The notes: a model not told the origin generated them from the letters alone. A stretch of DNA of 64,000 bases from Dokdonella_A sp963775445 (GCA_963775445.1 CAVZIT010000006.1:372001-436000); one strand, 5' to 3'; positions 10,034 through 18,884 are shown, numbered from the stretch's first letter. A program made the numbers and translations.

Positions 10034-10164
10034 ACCACCGAAGTTTTCCAACTGAAAGTCCGCGTCCGCGAGTCGGTGCGGAGCGCGAACGTGGCTGACG
10101 CGCCATGCCGCGTCGTCGAGGCGCGGTTGAGACGCCGTGCCAGAAGTACGTCTTGTGATTTTTG

Positions 10165-11145
10165 CTAGCCGCCGAGCTTGAACTCGATGCGTCGACGCAG
10201 TGTCGCTGGCACCGGTTTCCCATTGTCCAGGCGCGGACGATATCTGGCTTGCTGGACCGCACTGATGGCCGCCTGATCGAACACATGCAGCGGCTTGGAC
10301 TCGATGACATGCACGTTCTTCACGCTGCCATCGATCCCAACGGTAAATTCCACTTCGACCCACCCTTGTTGGCGATTCCTCACCGCAGAGACGGGATACT
10401 GGGGCGCCGGTGCCTTTATCGGCTGGGCGTCACGCGTTTCGCCGCCTTTGACGACTGCCGGTTTGGGAGGTGCCGGCGGCGGGGGCGTCTCCTTGACCAC
10501 GGGCGGTGTGGTCGCGACCGGCGCTGGCGGCGGCGTAGCTGCAGGCGCGGGAGCCGGGGACTGGGCGGGCGGTGGCGGCGGCTTCGCGGCCGCCGCCGCG
10601 GCTTCAGCCTGAGCGCGCTCGCCGAGTTTTTTCTTCGCGTCCAGTTTGCTGCGCAGGATGGTAAGCGAGTAATTGCTCGGATCGGCGCGGGCGAGCAGGT
10701 TGATGATGCGGTTGGCTTCGTCCAGATTGCCCTGATTGATCTGGTCCTCGGCGGCTCCGGTCGCGAACGGAAACAATTCGCGCAACGCGTCCTGGGCTCC
10801 GGTATTGGACGGATCCTTGGCAAGGATCGCCAGATAATCTTCCAGCGCGTTGTTTCCCGATGGTCCAACCATACGGTTTGCGGCCACCGCGGTGCGGGCT
10901 TGCTGGAACAGCTGGTCGACGGTCAACTCCGCCGCCGGTGCCGGCGTTGCGCTGGTGGGCGCGGCAGTCGACGCGCTGCCACCCTGCGTCGGCGCAGGCG
11001 TGGGCGTCACGATCGTCGCGGCCTGTCTGCGGTGGAACCACCACCCCGCCCCAGCGACCAGAACCAGGCCCAGAATGACCAGCAGCACCAAGCGCGCCGG
11101 TGCCATCGCGCCGCGAGCCGTGCGGGGAGAATTCTTGGCGATCAT
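10165..11145 (-). CDS. TonB-like energy transducer with TPR-like middle domain
   Basis: 326 aa. A membrane helix (about 18-37, LVLLVILGLVLVAGAGWWFH) is followed by a Thr/Ala-rich linker, a helical region (about 85-190) resembling tetratricopeptide repeats, and a proline-rich stretch (about 195-235). A TonB C-terminal domain ends the protein, with APAPQYPVSAVRNRQQGWVE, the conserved V-x-F core and ARYRPRLDNGKPV. The family links ExbBD to outer-membrane receptors, but the protein has no ExbBD or receptor neighbours. Many Xanthomonadales proteins of this type are of unknown partner. Start ATG 11145 has an AGG site 8 bases upstream. It lies downstream of the regulator at 11355. Confidence 0.82.
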   Translation of the reverse strand: MIAKNSPRTARGAMAPARLVLLVILGLVLVAGAGWWFHRRQAATIVTPTPAPTQGGSASTAAPTSATPAPAAELTVDQLFQQARTAVAANRMVGPSGNNALEDYLAILAKDPSNTGAQDALRELFPFATGAAEDQINQGNLDEANRIINLLARADPSNYSLTILRSKLDAKKKLGERAQAEAAAAAAKPPPPPAQSPAPAPAATPPPAPVATTPPVVKETPPPPAPPKPAVVKGGETRDAQPIKAPAPQYPVSAVRNRQQGWVEVEFTVGIDGSVKNVHVIESKPLHVFDQAAISAVQQARYRPRLDNGKPVPATLRRRIEFKLGG

Positions 11146-11354
11146 TTCGCAACCTGCTCCAGATCAGGAAAAGGACTGCATCTCCCGCGCCGCGACTTGA
11201 CATGCCATCCGTTGCGCCCGGTCGGGATTCCCCCAGCGCCGGCTCCAGTCCTTGCGCGAATAACGCAAAGGTAACGCATTTTATCGCGCGTGTCGCAATC
11301 CTTCGTTCCAATTTCGAACCGATAGTCGATCGAGCGCAAATTGTTGCGCAGCGA

Positions 11355-12716
11355 CTACAGTTGATACTGTTTGCGCTTGCGGTAGAGCGTGGACGCATCG
11401 ATACCGAGCGTGCGAGCTGCGGAGTCGAGCGTCGCACTGCCCGACATGACTCCTGCAATGTGTGCCTTTTCGATTTCCGCAAGGCTCAGGGGATCGCCGA
11501 TACGCGGCACCGCACGGCGCTCGTTGCCGTTGCGCACGATGGACAGATGGGTCGGCTCGACATCGGTGCCATTGCACAGGATGCTCGCGCGCTCGACGAC
11601 GTTGGCCAGTTCGCGAACGTTGCCCGGCCATGGATAGGCGAGGAGCGCGCCGCGCCCCGCCACGCTGAAATTCCGGGCAGGGCGACGATATGCCGCAACA
11701 CATCGAGCGAGGAAATACTCGGCCAGACGTTCAATGTCCTCGGGGCGCTCGCGCAAGGGAGGCAGTTCGAGGCAGATGACATTGAGCCGATACAGCAGAT
11801 CTTCGCGGAACCTGCCGGCTTCGACCATCGCGGGCAGATCGTGATTGGTCGCCGCTACGATTCGCACGTCGCAGCGCCGCGTAACCGGGTCACCGACTCT
11901 CTCGTACTCGCGATCCTGAATGAAGCGCAGCAATTTCGACTGCAAGGCCATCGGCACGTCCCCGACTTCGTCGAGGAATACGGTGCCACCCTGTGCCAGG
12001 TCGACACGTCCGAGACGATTCTCGGTCGCTCCCGTGAACGCCCCGCGCTTGTGACCAAACAATTCGCTTTCCAGAAGTTCGGCCGACAGCGAAGGACAGT
12101 TGACCGTGACGAAGGGCGCCTGGGCGCGTTGGCTCAACCCATGAATCGCGCGCGCCAGAACACCCTTGCCGGTGCCGCTCTCCCCGGTCAACAAGACGCC
12201 GGCGTCAGTAGCTGCCACTTGCCGGGCCGTTTCCAGAATTCGGCGCATCGTCGGACTCGCGCTCTCCAAGGGAAGCGACGGCGCATGCTCCTGTTCGAGA
12301 AGCTCGATGCGTTGTTCCAGTCGACGCGCCTGGATCTGCTTGGCCGCCGCGAGCCGCAACTGATCCGGCGAACACGGCTTCACGAGATAATCCACTGCTC
12401 CGACGCGCATTGCGTCGACCGCCGTGTCGATCGACGAATTGGCGGTAACCATGACGACTTTCAGCCACGGCGCGTGCTGGTGCAAAACCGGCAGCAAATC
12501 CAGTCCATTGGTTGCTCCGAGCCCGTGATCGAGAAAGCAGACATCGAAAACATCCGTCTGGACCAGCTGCTCGGCACGTTCGGCATCGGGGGCGGTGCTC
12601 ACGTGATAACCGGCATCTTCGAGACAGTAGCGGAACGTCCTCACGATTCCGGGCTCGTCATCGATCAGCAGAATGCGAGTATGTTCGTGGCCATTGCTGG
12701 ATTCGGACATGGGCAA
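11355..12716 (-). CDS. NtrC-family sigma-54-dependent response regulator (AlgB-like)
   Basis: 453 aa with three domains: a receiver (phospho-acceptor D63, acidic pair in LLIDDEP), a sigma-54 activation AAA+ domain (Walker A GESGTGKG at 178-185, GAFTGA at 225-230, and the R-finger region), and a Fis-type helix-turn-helix (about 410-453). It activates sigma-54 promoters by ATP hydrolysis. No histidine kinase is adjacent, so it is an orphan here. A candidate -24/-12 site lies upstream of the divergent DUF1328 gene (12893-12908), an obvious target to test. The alternative start M3 is 6 bases downstream. Confidence 0.93.
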   Translation of the reverse strand: MPMSESSNGHEHTRILLIDDEPGIVRTFRYCLEDAGYHVSTAPDAERAEQLVQTDVFDVCFLDHGLGATNGLDLLPVLHQHAPWLKVVMVTANSSIDTAVDAMRVGAVDYLVKPCSPDQLRLAAAKQIQARRLEQRIELLEQEHAPSLPLESASPTMRRILETARQVAATDAGVLLTGESGTGKGVLARAIHGLSQRAQAPFVTVNCPSLSAELLESELFGHKRGAFTGATENRLGRVDLAQGGTVFLDEVGDVPMALQSKLLRFIQDREYERVGDPVTRRCDVRIVAATNHDLPAMVEAGRFREDLLYRLNVICLELPPLRERPEDIERLAEYFLARCVAAYRRPARNFSVAGRGALLAYPWPGNVRELANVVERASILCNGTDVEPTHLSIVRNGNERRAVPRIGDPLSLAEIEKAHIAGVMSGSATLDSAARTLGIDASTLYRKRKQYQL

Positions 12717-12892
12717 GAATTTTCCTGTTCAGTGCACTGGTGTGCGCCGTCGTATTTTCGGTAGCAGCACAGTTCCCGTTTGCCGTGCAGTTTGCATTGG
12801 CTTGCCTGTATGGACTTGCAAGCTGCCTGAAGCGAGCGCGATGCATTGTGCCAACCCCTTTTGAAATCAAGGTATTGGCGGATGTTGACCGA

Positions 12893-12908
12893 TGGCACGC
12901 GCCTTGTA
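12893..12908 (+). promoter_or_regulatory. Candidate sigma-54 promoter upstream of the DUF1328 gene
   Basis: TGGCACGCGCCTTGTA matches the sigma-54 consensus (TGGCAC-N5-TTGCW) except for T instead of C in the -12 GC pair. The GG-to-GT spacing of 10 bases is correct. It points to the gene at 12989, about 80 bp downstream, and lies beside a divergent sigma-54 activator. Confidence 0.45.
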
Positions 12909-12988
12909 TCAATTACTGCCGCCGGCCCCCGTTTGCCGCTCCCGGCTTCAAGGGTTGCGCCGGAACAACGGATACGAGGAGATATCCC

Positions 12989-13153
12989 ATGCTTTATTAC
13001 GCGCTCGTGTTCTTGATCGTGGCCCTGATTGCCGGCGCCTTGGGGTTTGGTGGCATCGCTGGCGCATCGGCAGGTATCGCCAAGATTTTGTTCATCGTTT
13101 TCATCGTCCTGTTTATCGCCTCCTTGATATTCGGCGGTTTGCGGCGGCGCTGA
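12989..13153 (+). CDS. DUF1328 small membrane protein (YtjA-like)
   Basis: A 54-aa peptide with two hydrophobic helices separated by a glycine-rich turn (ALGFGGIAGASAGIAKILF), ending in basic residues GLRRR. This is the standard length and pattern of the DUF1328/YtjA family of inner-membrane proteins, whose function is unknown but which are often stress-induced. ATG 12989 follows a GAGGAGAT ribosome-binding site. It heads a run of membrane-stress genes on the plus strand. Confidence 0.9.
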   Translation: MLYYALVFLIVALIAGALGFGGIAGASAGIAKILFIVFIVLFIASLIFGGLRRR

Positions 13154-13455
13154 CGGCTTGAAGCAGCGGACGTGGGCGGTTCGAAAGGATTGATGCCGCC
13201 GGTGCCAGCGCTCCGGGTTCTGGAGCGCTGGCGCCAGTCCAGGGACCTGACGGGGCAGGATTTTGCCAACGAGATTCGCCGCGAGGCGAATCCTCATCTT
13301 TTCGTTGCTGTTTCGCATGCAGTGCACTTGAGTTATCCAATGACCAGTGGCGGTTCAGTCGCTCCGTCCTATTGTGGGCGTTGACCTGTCCGCTCCGGGT
13401 CTGAAAGAGATGTCGTCGAGCGGAACCTGGTCCACCAACTTTTCGAGGAGTCCCC
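13154..13455. other. Intergenic region with an inverted repeat
   Basis: No gene is visible. A perfect 11-bp stem (GCCAGCGCTCC and GGAGCGCTGGC, 13204-13232, 7-base loop) lies about 50 bp after the DUF1328 stop. It has no T tract, so it may attenuate or process rather than terminate. The rest probably carries the promoter for the DUF883 gene. Confidence 0.5.
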
Positions 13456-13752
13456 ATGGCCACCATCCGCGATTCAAAAGAGAGCATCAATGACAGCGCC
13501 GAACGTCTGAGCGACACCGCACGGAGTGCCGCGAACGAAGCGAAGGACGAGTTCCACAAGCTCGGCGCGAAACTTCAAGCCAATGGCAGCGATCTCGGCG
13601 ACGACTTGCGCGATGCGGGCGAGCGCTTCGCCGAAGGCACGCGACAATTCAGTCAGGCGGCCGCCGAGCAGATTCGCGAACACCCGTTGGCGGCCTTCGG
13701 CGTGGCGTTTGCCGCTGGCATGGTTATCACGCGCTGGATGACCCGACGTTGA
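13456..13752 (+). CDS. DUF883 family protein (ElaB/YqjD-like)
   Basis: 98 aa. A long amphipathic, alanine/glutamate-rich helix (about 1-75) is followed by one C-terminal membrane segment (HPLAAFGVAFAAGMVITRWM) and RR at the end. This is the pattern of ElaB/YqjD, stationary-phase inner-membrane proteins reported to bind ribosomes in E. coli. The next gene starts 10 bp downstream and is YqjE-like, so the E. coli yqjD-yqjE-yqjK order is preserved. A paralogue lies at 60720-61037. Confidence 0.85.
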   Translation: MATIRDSKESINDSAERLSDTARSAANEAKDEFHKLGAKLQANGSDLGDDLRDAGERFAEGTRQFSQAAAEQIREHPLAAFGVAFAAGMVITRWMTRR

Positions 13753-13762
13753 GGTCATTCTG

Positions 13763-14173
13763 ATGGAGACGGTCGCCGACGCGACAGAATCGGCAGCGCA
13801 AGAGCGCATTGCGACCGATCCCGTCGAGCAGGCTGGTGAGGCAATTCAGGCGGGGCTGCGCGTCGTCCAGTCCGCGCTTGTTTTGCTGCGCGCGGAATTG
13901 CGACTGGCACGCAGCAGCGCCGTAAGCCTCATCTGGCTCTCGTTCGCCTTGATCTTTTTCGGCGTTGGCGCATGGCTCGCGATCAGCGCGACCTTGGCCG
14001 TTGGCATCTATGCCATGACCGGCAGCATGTTGGCGGGGGTCGCTGCGGTGGGAGTTGCGAACATTCTCGGCGCCGTCGCGGTGTTATGGGTAATGCGCCG
14101 TTGCTGGCGTGACCTGTCCTTGCCGCGTACGCGGCGTCTCCTGTCCCAGGGTCAGAGCGATCAAGCACCGTGA
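13763..14173 (+). CDS. YqjE-like phage holin superfamily III membrane protein
   Basis: 136 aa. An amphipathic N-terminal helix (AGEAIQAGLRVVQSALVLLR) is followed by two membrane helices (VSLIWLSFALIFFGVGAWLA and MLAGVAAVGVANILGAVAVL). This is the layout of the YqjE/holin-X family (DUF1469), which has no settled function. Its stop overlaps the start of the next gene (GTGA), a sign of translational coupling. A decayed paralogue lies at 60388-60710. Confidence 0.82.
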   Translation: METVADATESAAQERIATDPVEQAGEAIQAGLRVVQSALVLLRAELRLARSSAVSLIWLSFALIFFGVGAWLAISATLAVGIYAMTGSMLAGVAAVGVANILGAVAVLWVMRRCWRDLSLPRTRRLLSQGQSDQAP

Positions 14174-14490
14174 GCAGACATCCCTCCCCTCGTCGCCAGG
14201 TACTGGCAGCAGAGCGGCGAATGCAAAGCGCGCTTGCGACCTTTCGACGGCGTGCAAGCGGCGTGCGGCGCTCCTGGACGCAACACCGCGAACAATGGGT
14301 TGTCGGCGGCGGTCTGGCGGCTGGCGCGACGGCAGCATTGCTTCCGAGGCAGGTGCGGGCGCGAATCGGCGCCCTCCTGCTGGGAGCCGCCGCGCTCGTG
14401 CTACGTTCACCGATCAGCGGCGTCTTGCTGGGCAGCATGCTGCGGACGCGCGGCGAAAATTCATCAACCGGGACTGAAGAAGAACAATAA
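14170..14490 (+). CDS. YqjK-like protein
   Basis: 106 aa from GTG 14170, overlapping the preceding stop by 4 bases. The N-terminus is basic and helical (RRQVLAAERRMQSALATFRRR), followed by weakly hydrophobic stretches (WVVGGGLAAGATAALL and IGALLLGAAALVLRSPISG). Position and composition fit YqjK, the third gene of the yqjDEK set. The sequence alone is weakly conserved, so the family call rests mostly on synteny. Confidence 0.65.
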   Translation: MSRHPSPRRQVLAAERRMQSALATFRRRASGVRRSWTQHREQWVVGGGLAAGATAALLPRQVRARIGALLLGAAALVLRSPISGVLLGSMLRTRGENSSTGTEEEQ

Positions 14491-14494
14491 CCAG

Positions 14495-15664
14495 ATGAGC
14501 GGGGAATCTCCGGAACGACCCGTGACCGGGGCACAGGTATCGTCGCCCGCGCTCGATCGCACCGATCAGGAACACGGGCTCCCCAACGTCGCGGAGGGAC
14601 TCCATGCGTTGCCCCCGCGTAGCGGTCGCCGCAGGGATCGCCTGCTCGCAATCATCGTGGTGTTCTTGATTGTCTACGTGTGCTCGATTGCAGAGATCGT
14701 GATCGTGCCCATGCTCGTTGCCGTACTGTTCGGGCTCATGCTGTCGCCGCTGGTTCACTTGCTTGAAGGTTGGCACGTGCCGCGCATCGTCGGAACGTTC
14801 TTCGTCATCGCCATGCTCATCGGCATCATCGCATTGACGCTCGGAAGCCTGGCCACCCCCGCACGCTCGTGGCTCAATCGAATGCCGCGTGCGCTCGACC
14901 GCATCGAGCACTCGCTCAAGGATCTGCGGCGCCCCTTGAATGCGGCGACGAAAGCCACCGCAAAAATTGAAAAGATCACCGGCAGCGATGACGAGGGCGG
15001 CAAGACCGTGCATGTGGTCAAAGCGAGTCCAAGTCCGTTGACTGGCCTACTCAGCGCTGCGCCGATTGTCATCGCCAGTGCGATCGAGGTCCTGTTCCTC
15101 ACGTTCCTGTTCGTACTGCACGGCGATACGCTAATGCGAAAGTTCGTGACCCTCGCGCCGCATCTTCGAGCCAAGCGCGACATGGTCATCGCCACGCGCC
15201 AGGCGCAACGCGATCTATCCGCTTATGTCATCACGATAACCATAATCAACGCCGCGCTCGGCGTGGCAACCGCGATCGGCCTCTGGCTGCTCGGCGTGGA
15301 AAATCCATTGCTCTGGGGCGCTGTCGCCGCGTTGTTCAACTACGCCCCGTACGTCGGCCCGCTCTTCACCGCGGCGATTCTGACCGTCGTCGGCTTTGGG
15401 CAATTTTCCGATCCGCTTGCCGCGCTAGCGGTTCCCGCCGTCTCGCTCGGCCTGCATGTGCTCGAAGGCGAGTTGATCACGCCGCACCTGGTCGGGCATC
15501 GCCTCAAGCTCGACCCGGTGATGGTCTTCATCGCGTTGATCCTGCTCGGCTGGTTGTGGGGCGTCGCCGGTCTGTTGCTCGCCGTGCCACTGATGACCTG
15601 CGCGAAACTGATCGCCGAACGCACGCCGGAAGGCGAACCGTTCGCACGGCTCTTGTCACGTTGA
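14495..15664 (+). CDS. AI-2E family (PerM/TqsA-type) transporter
   Basis: About 389 aa from ATG 14495, only 4 bp after the previous stop; a longer upstream open frame is an artefact through the YqjK-like gene. Membrane segments occur at the N-terminus (LLAIIVVFLIVYVCSIAEIV, then MLVAVLFGLMLSPLVHLLEG, then a third). A central soluble part of about 70 residues follows, and then a C-terminal cluster with the family's NYAPYVGPLFTAAILT and GHRLKLDPVMVFIALILLG. Members export AI-2, indole-like molecules or Na+, or act in stress. The substrate here is unknown. Confidence 0.88.
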   Translation: MSGESPERPVTGAQVSSPALDRTDQEHGLPNVAEGLHALPPRSGRRRDRLLAIIVVFLIVYVCSIAEIVIVPMLVAVLFGLMLSPLVHLLEGWHVPRIVGTFFVIAMLIGIIALTLGSLATPARSWLNRMPRALDRIEHSLKDLRRPLNAATKATAKIEKITGSDDEGGKTVHVVKASPSPLTGLLSAAPIVIASAIEVLFLTFLFVLHGDTLMRKFVTLAPHLRAKRDMVIATRQAQRDLSAYVITITIINAALGVATAIGLWLLGVENPLLWGAVAALFNYAPYVGPLFTAAILTVVGFGQFSDPLAALAVPAVSLGLHVLEGELITPHLVGHRLKLDPVMVFIALILLGWLWGVAGLLLAVPLMTCAKLIAERTPEGEPFARLLSR

Positions 15665-15768
15665 GGGCGCCGAGCACGGCGTCGAGTCAACTGATCGGTC
15701 GGACAAGCTTAGGGGGTGATTGCGCAACATCGCGAATGCGGTTGCCAAGCCGATGGCTCGGGGAAATG

Positions 15769-15799
15769 CTCTCCCTGCGCTGGGCGACCGCAGGGAGAG
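15769..15799. terminator. Strong hairpin between convergent genes
   Basis: A perfect 11-bp stem (CTCTCCCTGCG and CGCAGGGAGAG) with a 9-base loop, about 105 bp after the AI-2E-type transporter and before the end of the convergent metJ-like gene. There is no T run, so intrinsic termination is unproven. It may be a bidirectional 3'-end structure. Confidence 0.5.
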
Positions 15800-15919
15800 G
15801 AACCGGCCTTCGTGAATCTTCGTTGCTAGTTTCTTCTATCTACCGCTGCGCGGACACCTCGCGGTGCCGGCACAGCCAGATCGGCACGCAAACCACGCGG
15901 CCGATTTGCGGCACTGGCC

Positions 15920-16132
15920 TTACTTGGCCCGTTTCTTCGCCGCGGTCCTCTTCTTCGCAGTCTTCTTGCGAGCTGCGGGTTTGCGCACCGACGTCTTGCG
16001 TGCGGTGGCGGTCTTGGCTTTCGCCGTGGTCTTCTTGCGGGCCGCCTTCTTCACCGTAGCTTTCTTGGTGGCTTTCTTGGCGGCGGGTTTCTTCTTCGCA
16101 GCTTTTTTCGCTGATGCTTTCTTCATAGCCAT
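15920..16132 (-). other. Possible internal translation start: free histone-like tail
   Basis: Inside the metJ frame, GAGGAG is followed after 12 bases by ATGGCTATGAAG, which would encode a 70-aa Lys/Ala-rich basic protein alone. The spacing is longer than ideal, so this is only a possibility. No stop or frameshift separates it from the MetJ part. Confidence 0.35.
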
Positions 16133-16366
16133 ATCGCGTCTTAACTCCTCGTCAGTTGGCAGTGGTTGCCCAGTAAAAGCGTGAAGGAATGCTTCGCACA
16201 GCAGATCGCTGTTTGTGGCATGGCGCAGGTTCGCTACCTGGCGTCGGGTTCGCTCGTCGGAAAGCAGTTTCAGAATGCGAAGAGGAATCGACACCGTGAT
16301 CTTTTTTACCGACCCGGACTTGTGGCCGTGTGCGACATAAGGGTCGACGAATCGGTTTGCAGTCAT
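15920..16366 (-). CDS. metJ: MetJ methionine repressor fused to a histone H1-like Lys/Ala tail
   Basis: 148 aa. Residues 1-77 are clearly MetJ: the beta-ribbon VKKITVSIP (K22 and T24 match the base-contacting K23 and T25 of E. coli), then LLSDERTRRQVANLRHATNS and LLCEAFLHAFTGQPLP. In E. coli a further 28 or so residues, mostly one helix, complete the protein. Here that part is replaced from residue 79 by about 70 residues made almost only of K, A, T and R in KKAAKKK/ATKKATVKK-like repeats, resembling histone H1 tails or AlgP. MetJ with S-adenosylmethionine represses methionine genes. The tail should add strong non-specific DNA binding. A possible internal start (ATG 16132, MAMKKASAKK) could make the free tail. 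Confidence 0.88.
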   Translation of the reverse strand: MTANRFVDPYVAHGHKSGSVKKITVSIPLRILKLLSDERTRRQVANLRHATNSDLLCEAFLHAFTGQPLPTDEELRRDMAMKKASAKKAAKKKPAAKKATKKATVKKAARKKTTAKAKTATARKTSVRKPAARKKTAKKRTAAKKRAK

Positions 16367-16759
16367 GATTCCTTTTGATCACTTGTCATGCCGGCGCAGA
16401 AGCTAGCCCTGTCGCGCACGCGTGTCAACAATTTTTTGAGGGGAAACAAGGCGTTCCCGAGCCGCCGCCAAAGCCGATTCCGACCCGTAAACGAGGGTAC
16501 TCGGGACGCGCAGATGTTCCATTGTATGGCCGTAAATACTTTTATACGGATACGTTATGAATATCGTTTCACATTGCCGCGGAAGGCAGGAAACGCAGCA
16601 TTGGCGCCATTTCCGCGCGATATCGCTCGGGACAGGTACCACTCATCCGCCACATCGAGGCTGGTTGGTGTGTTGCGCCGGAGTCTTGCGCTTGCTGTCC
16701 GCATCGGTGCGGGCAGCGACCCTCAACGCGGCATGAACGCCGACAAACGGACAGGTCGA
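16367..16759. other. Intergenic region upstream of metJ
   Basis: No supportable gene. The stretch 16515-16575 is A+T-richer than its surroundings and is a plausible promoter region for metJ, but lies about 150-200 bp from its start. I did not find tandem AGACGTCT met boxes. Confidence 0.5.
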
Positions 16760-18127
16760 TCAAGACAGCACGCGAGCCATCGCATCCGAGAATCGATCGA
16801 GATCCGCAACGGTTTTCGTCTCGGTGGCGCAGACCAGCAACGCATCACCGAGTTGCGGATAGTCTTCTTCGAGAGCGACTCCGGCCACGATGTTTTCTTT
16901 GGCAAGACGTTCGACAACATCCTGCGCCGACTTCGGCAATGCGAGCGCGACTTCGTGGAAGAAGGGTCTGTCGAACAACTCGCGCACGCCGGGAATCGAG
17001 GTCAATCGATCGCGCAGTGCACGGGTGTTTCCCATGCTGTTGGTTGCCGCGCGACGCAGGCCTTCGGGCCCGAGGATCGCCATGTGGATGGTTGCCGCCG
17101 TGACCAGCAAGCCCTGGTTCGTGCAGATGTTGGATGTCGCCTTTGCGCGTCGAATATGCTGTTCGCGCGCTTGCAGCGTCAACGCAAATCCCGTTCTCCC
17201 GTCTACATCCGTCGTGCGCCCGACAATGCGGCCCGGCATCTGCCGGACAAATTGCTGCTTGCACGCGAGCATTCCGAAGTACGGACCGCCCGATGAAAGA
17301 GGCACGCCAAACGGCTGGCCGTCTCCGCAAACGATGTCGGCGCCCCGATTTCTTGCATCCGCGGCGCCCCACGCGCCGGGTGGCTTGAGCAACGCAAGCG
17401 ACAGCGGATTGACCACCGCGATGAGCAGGGCATCTCGCGCATGCGCCCAGTCGGTCAACGCATCGACTTCCTCAAGTACACCGAAATAGTTCGGTTGCGG
17501 CACGATGAGAGCGGTGAACGGGCCGACCTCCTCTTGCGCAAGCCACGCAGGGTCGAGGTACCCGGCGGATCCGACATCGAGTTCCACCACCTCGATCCCC
17601 TGCAAACCGACGATCGTGCGCAGCGTCTTGCGATACGCTGGATGCACCGTTGTCGGAACCAGCACACGGCGAGGTCCGTTCCTCAGGCAGCGCTCCGCCA
17701 TCAGCGCCGCTTCGGCGAGCGCCGTTGCGCCGTCGTAGAGGGACGCATTGCCGACGTCGGTGCCGGTCAGGCGCGTGATCATCGTCTGGTATTCGTAAAT
17801 GAGCTGCAGCGTCCCCTGGCTCGCTTCGGCCTGGTACGGCGTATAGGCCGAATAGAACTCGCCGCGCGAAACGATCGCCCACACCGCTGCCGGAATGTGA
17901 TGCTCGTAAGCGCCTGCGCCGGCAAAGTTCAGCGGCGTGCCGTCCTGCGCGGCGCGCTCCTTCATGAGGCGCGTGACCTGCATTTCATTGAGGCCCGGCG
18001 GAACGTTTTTCAGTGCCTCGATCTTCAACGACGCGGGAATCTCGTCGAACAGGTCCTCGATGCTGGCGACGCCAATGGTCTTGAGCATCGCCGCCACATC
18101 GGCATCGGAATGAGGGATAAAGGGCAT
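16760..18127 (-). CDS. gcvPA: Glycine dehydrogenase (decarboxylating) subunit 1
   Basis: 455 aa, the N-terminal half of the P-protein in the two-subunit form. With GcvPB, which carries the PLP lysine, it decarboxylates glycine and passes the aminomethyl group to GcvH. The family N-terminus MPFIPHSDADVAAMLKTIGV starts at ATG 18127; frame upstream of this is unrelated sequence. Further hallmarks are FAGAGAYEHHIPAAV, EASQGTLQLIYEYQTMI and NICTNQGLLVTAATIHMA. It lies downstream of gcvH on the same strand with 269 bp between them. No gcvPB is in this window, so the partner must be elsewhere. Confidence 0.95.
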   Translation of the reverse strand: MPFIPHSDADVAAMLKTIGVASIEDLFDEIPASLKIEALKNVPPGLNEMQVTRLMKERAAQDGTPLNFAGAGAYEHHIPAAVWAIVSRGEFYSAYTPYQAEASQGTLQLIYEYQTMITRLTGTDVGNASLYDGATALAEAALMAERCLRNGPRRVLVPTTVHPAYRKTLRTIVGLQGIEVVELDVGSAGYLDPAWLAQEEVGPFTALIVPQPNYFGVLEEVDALTDWAHARDALLIAVVNPLSLALLKPPGAWGAADARNRGADIVCGDGQPFGVPLSSGGPYFGMLACKQQFVRQMPGRIVGRTTDVDGRTGFALTLQAREQHIRRAKATSNICTNQGLLVTAATIHMAILGPEGLRRAATNSMGNTRALRDRLTSIPGVRELFDRPFFHEVALALPKSAQDVVERLAKENIVAGVALEEDYPQLGDALLVCATETKTVADLDRFSDAMARVLS

Positions 18128-18396
18128 GAAAGTTCTCGCTGCGTCGTCTGCGCCCGTGGCGCCTGTGCCGTGCGTTGAAGACCTGCACGTGCAAGCGCCA
18201 TGCAGGATGCAAAAAAACCATTGCGATCGCGTCAATCCCGATGACGCGACATGCGTTTCACGCTTGCGGCACGGCGAAGATTGCTTGCGTGATGCGGGGA
18301 GTCGAGAACGACAACTCCCGGAACAACCGCCAACGGCGCACGCGACGCCGTCAGCTGTTGATTGCCGTCAATCGTAATGAAATCGCCACAGCCCGA

Positions 18397-18795
18397 TCAA
18401 TGCTCGTCGTTCTCGATCAACTCGGCGTAAGCGTCGGGATCGAGCAGGTCGTCCATCTCTTCGGTCAGATTGTCCGGTTTGACCACGAACAGCCAGCCGT
18501 CGCCATAGGCATCCTCGTTGATCGTTTCGGGCTTGTCGGCCAGCACGTCGTTGACCTTGATGATTTCGCCCGAGACCGGCGCGTACACGTCAGACGCGGC
18601 CTTGACCGATTCTACGACTGCACTCGCGTTACCGACTTCTGCTCGATCGCCCACGCTGGGCAATTCGACGTACACCAGGTCGCCGAGCTGGCTTTGCGCA
18701 TTGTCGGAAATACCCACGGTCACGCTGCCGTTGTCCTCCACGCGCGCCCATTCGTGGGTCTTCAAGAATTTCAGATCGCCTGGTATTTCCTGCAT
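18397..18795 (-). CDS. gcvH: Glycine cleavage system H protein
   Basis: 132 aa, normal length. It is the lipoyl carrier that shuttles the aminomethyl group from the P-protein to the T-protein. The lipoylated lysine is K65 in VESVKAASDVYAPVSG. The N-terminal FLKTHEWARVEDNG and the C-terminal DGWLFVVKP are typical. It lies 89 bp downstream of gcvT on the same strand and is probably co-transcribed with it. Confidence 0.97.
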   Translation of the reverse strand: MQEIPGDLKFLKTHEWARVEDNGSVTVGISDNAQSQLGDLVYVELPSVGDRAEVGNASAVVESVKAASDVYAPVSGEIIKVNDVLADKPETINEDAYGDGWLFVVKPDNLTEEMDDLLDPDAYAELIENDEH

Positions 18796-18884
18796 GGAAT
18801 GAGTCCTGGTTGGAATCTCGGCATCGACGCAATTCTAGCAGGCCGTTCCGCCAACTTGCGCAAACAGATCCTGCGGGAGCAACC

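Noticed and set aside
16367..16759. met boxes for MetJ autoregulation
   Set aside because: I could not find tandem AGACGTCT-like octamers; the A+T-rich part does not match well enough to report.
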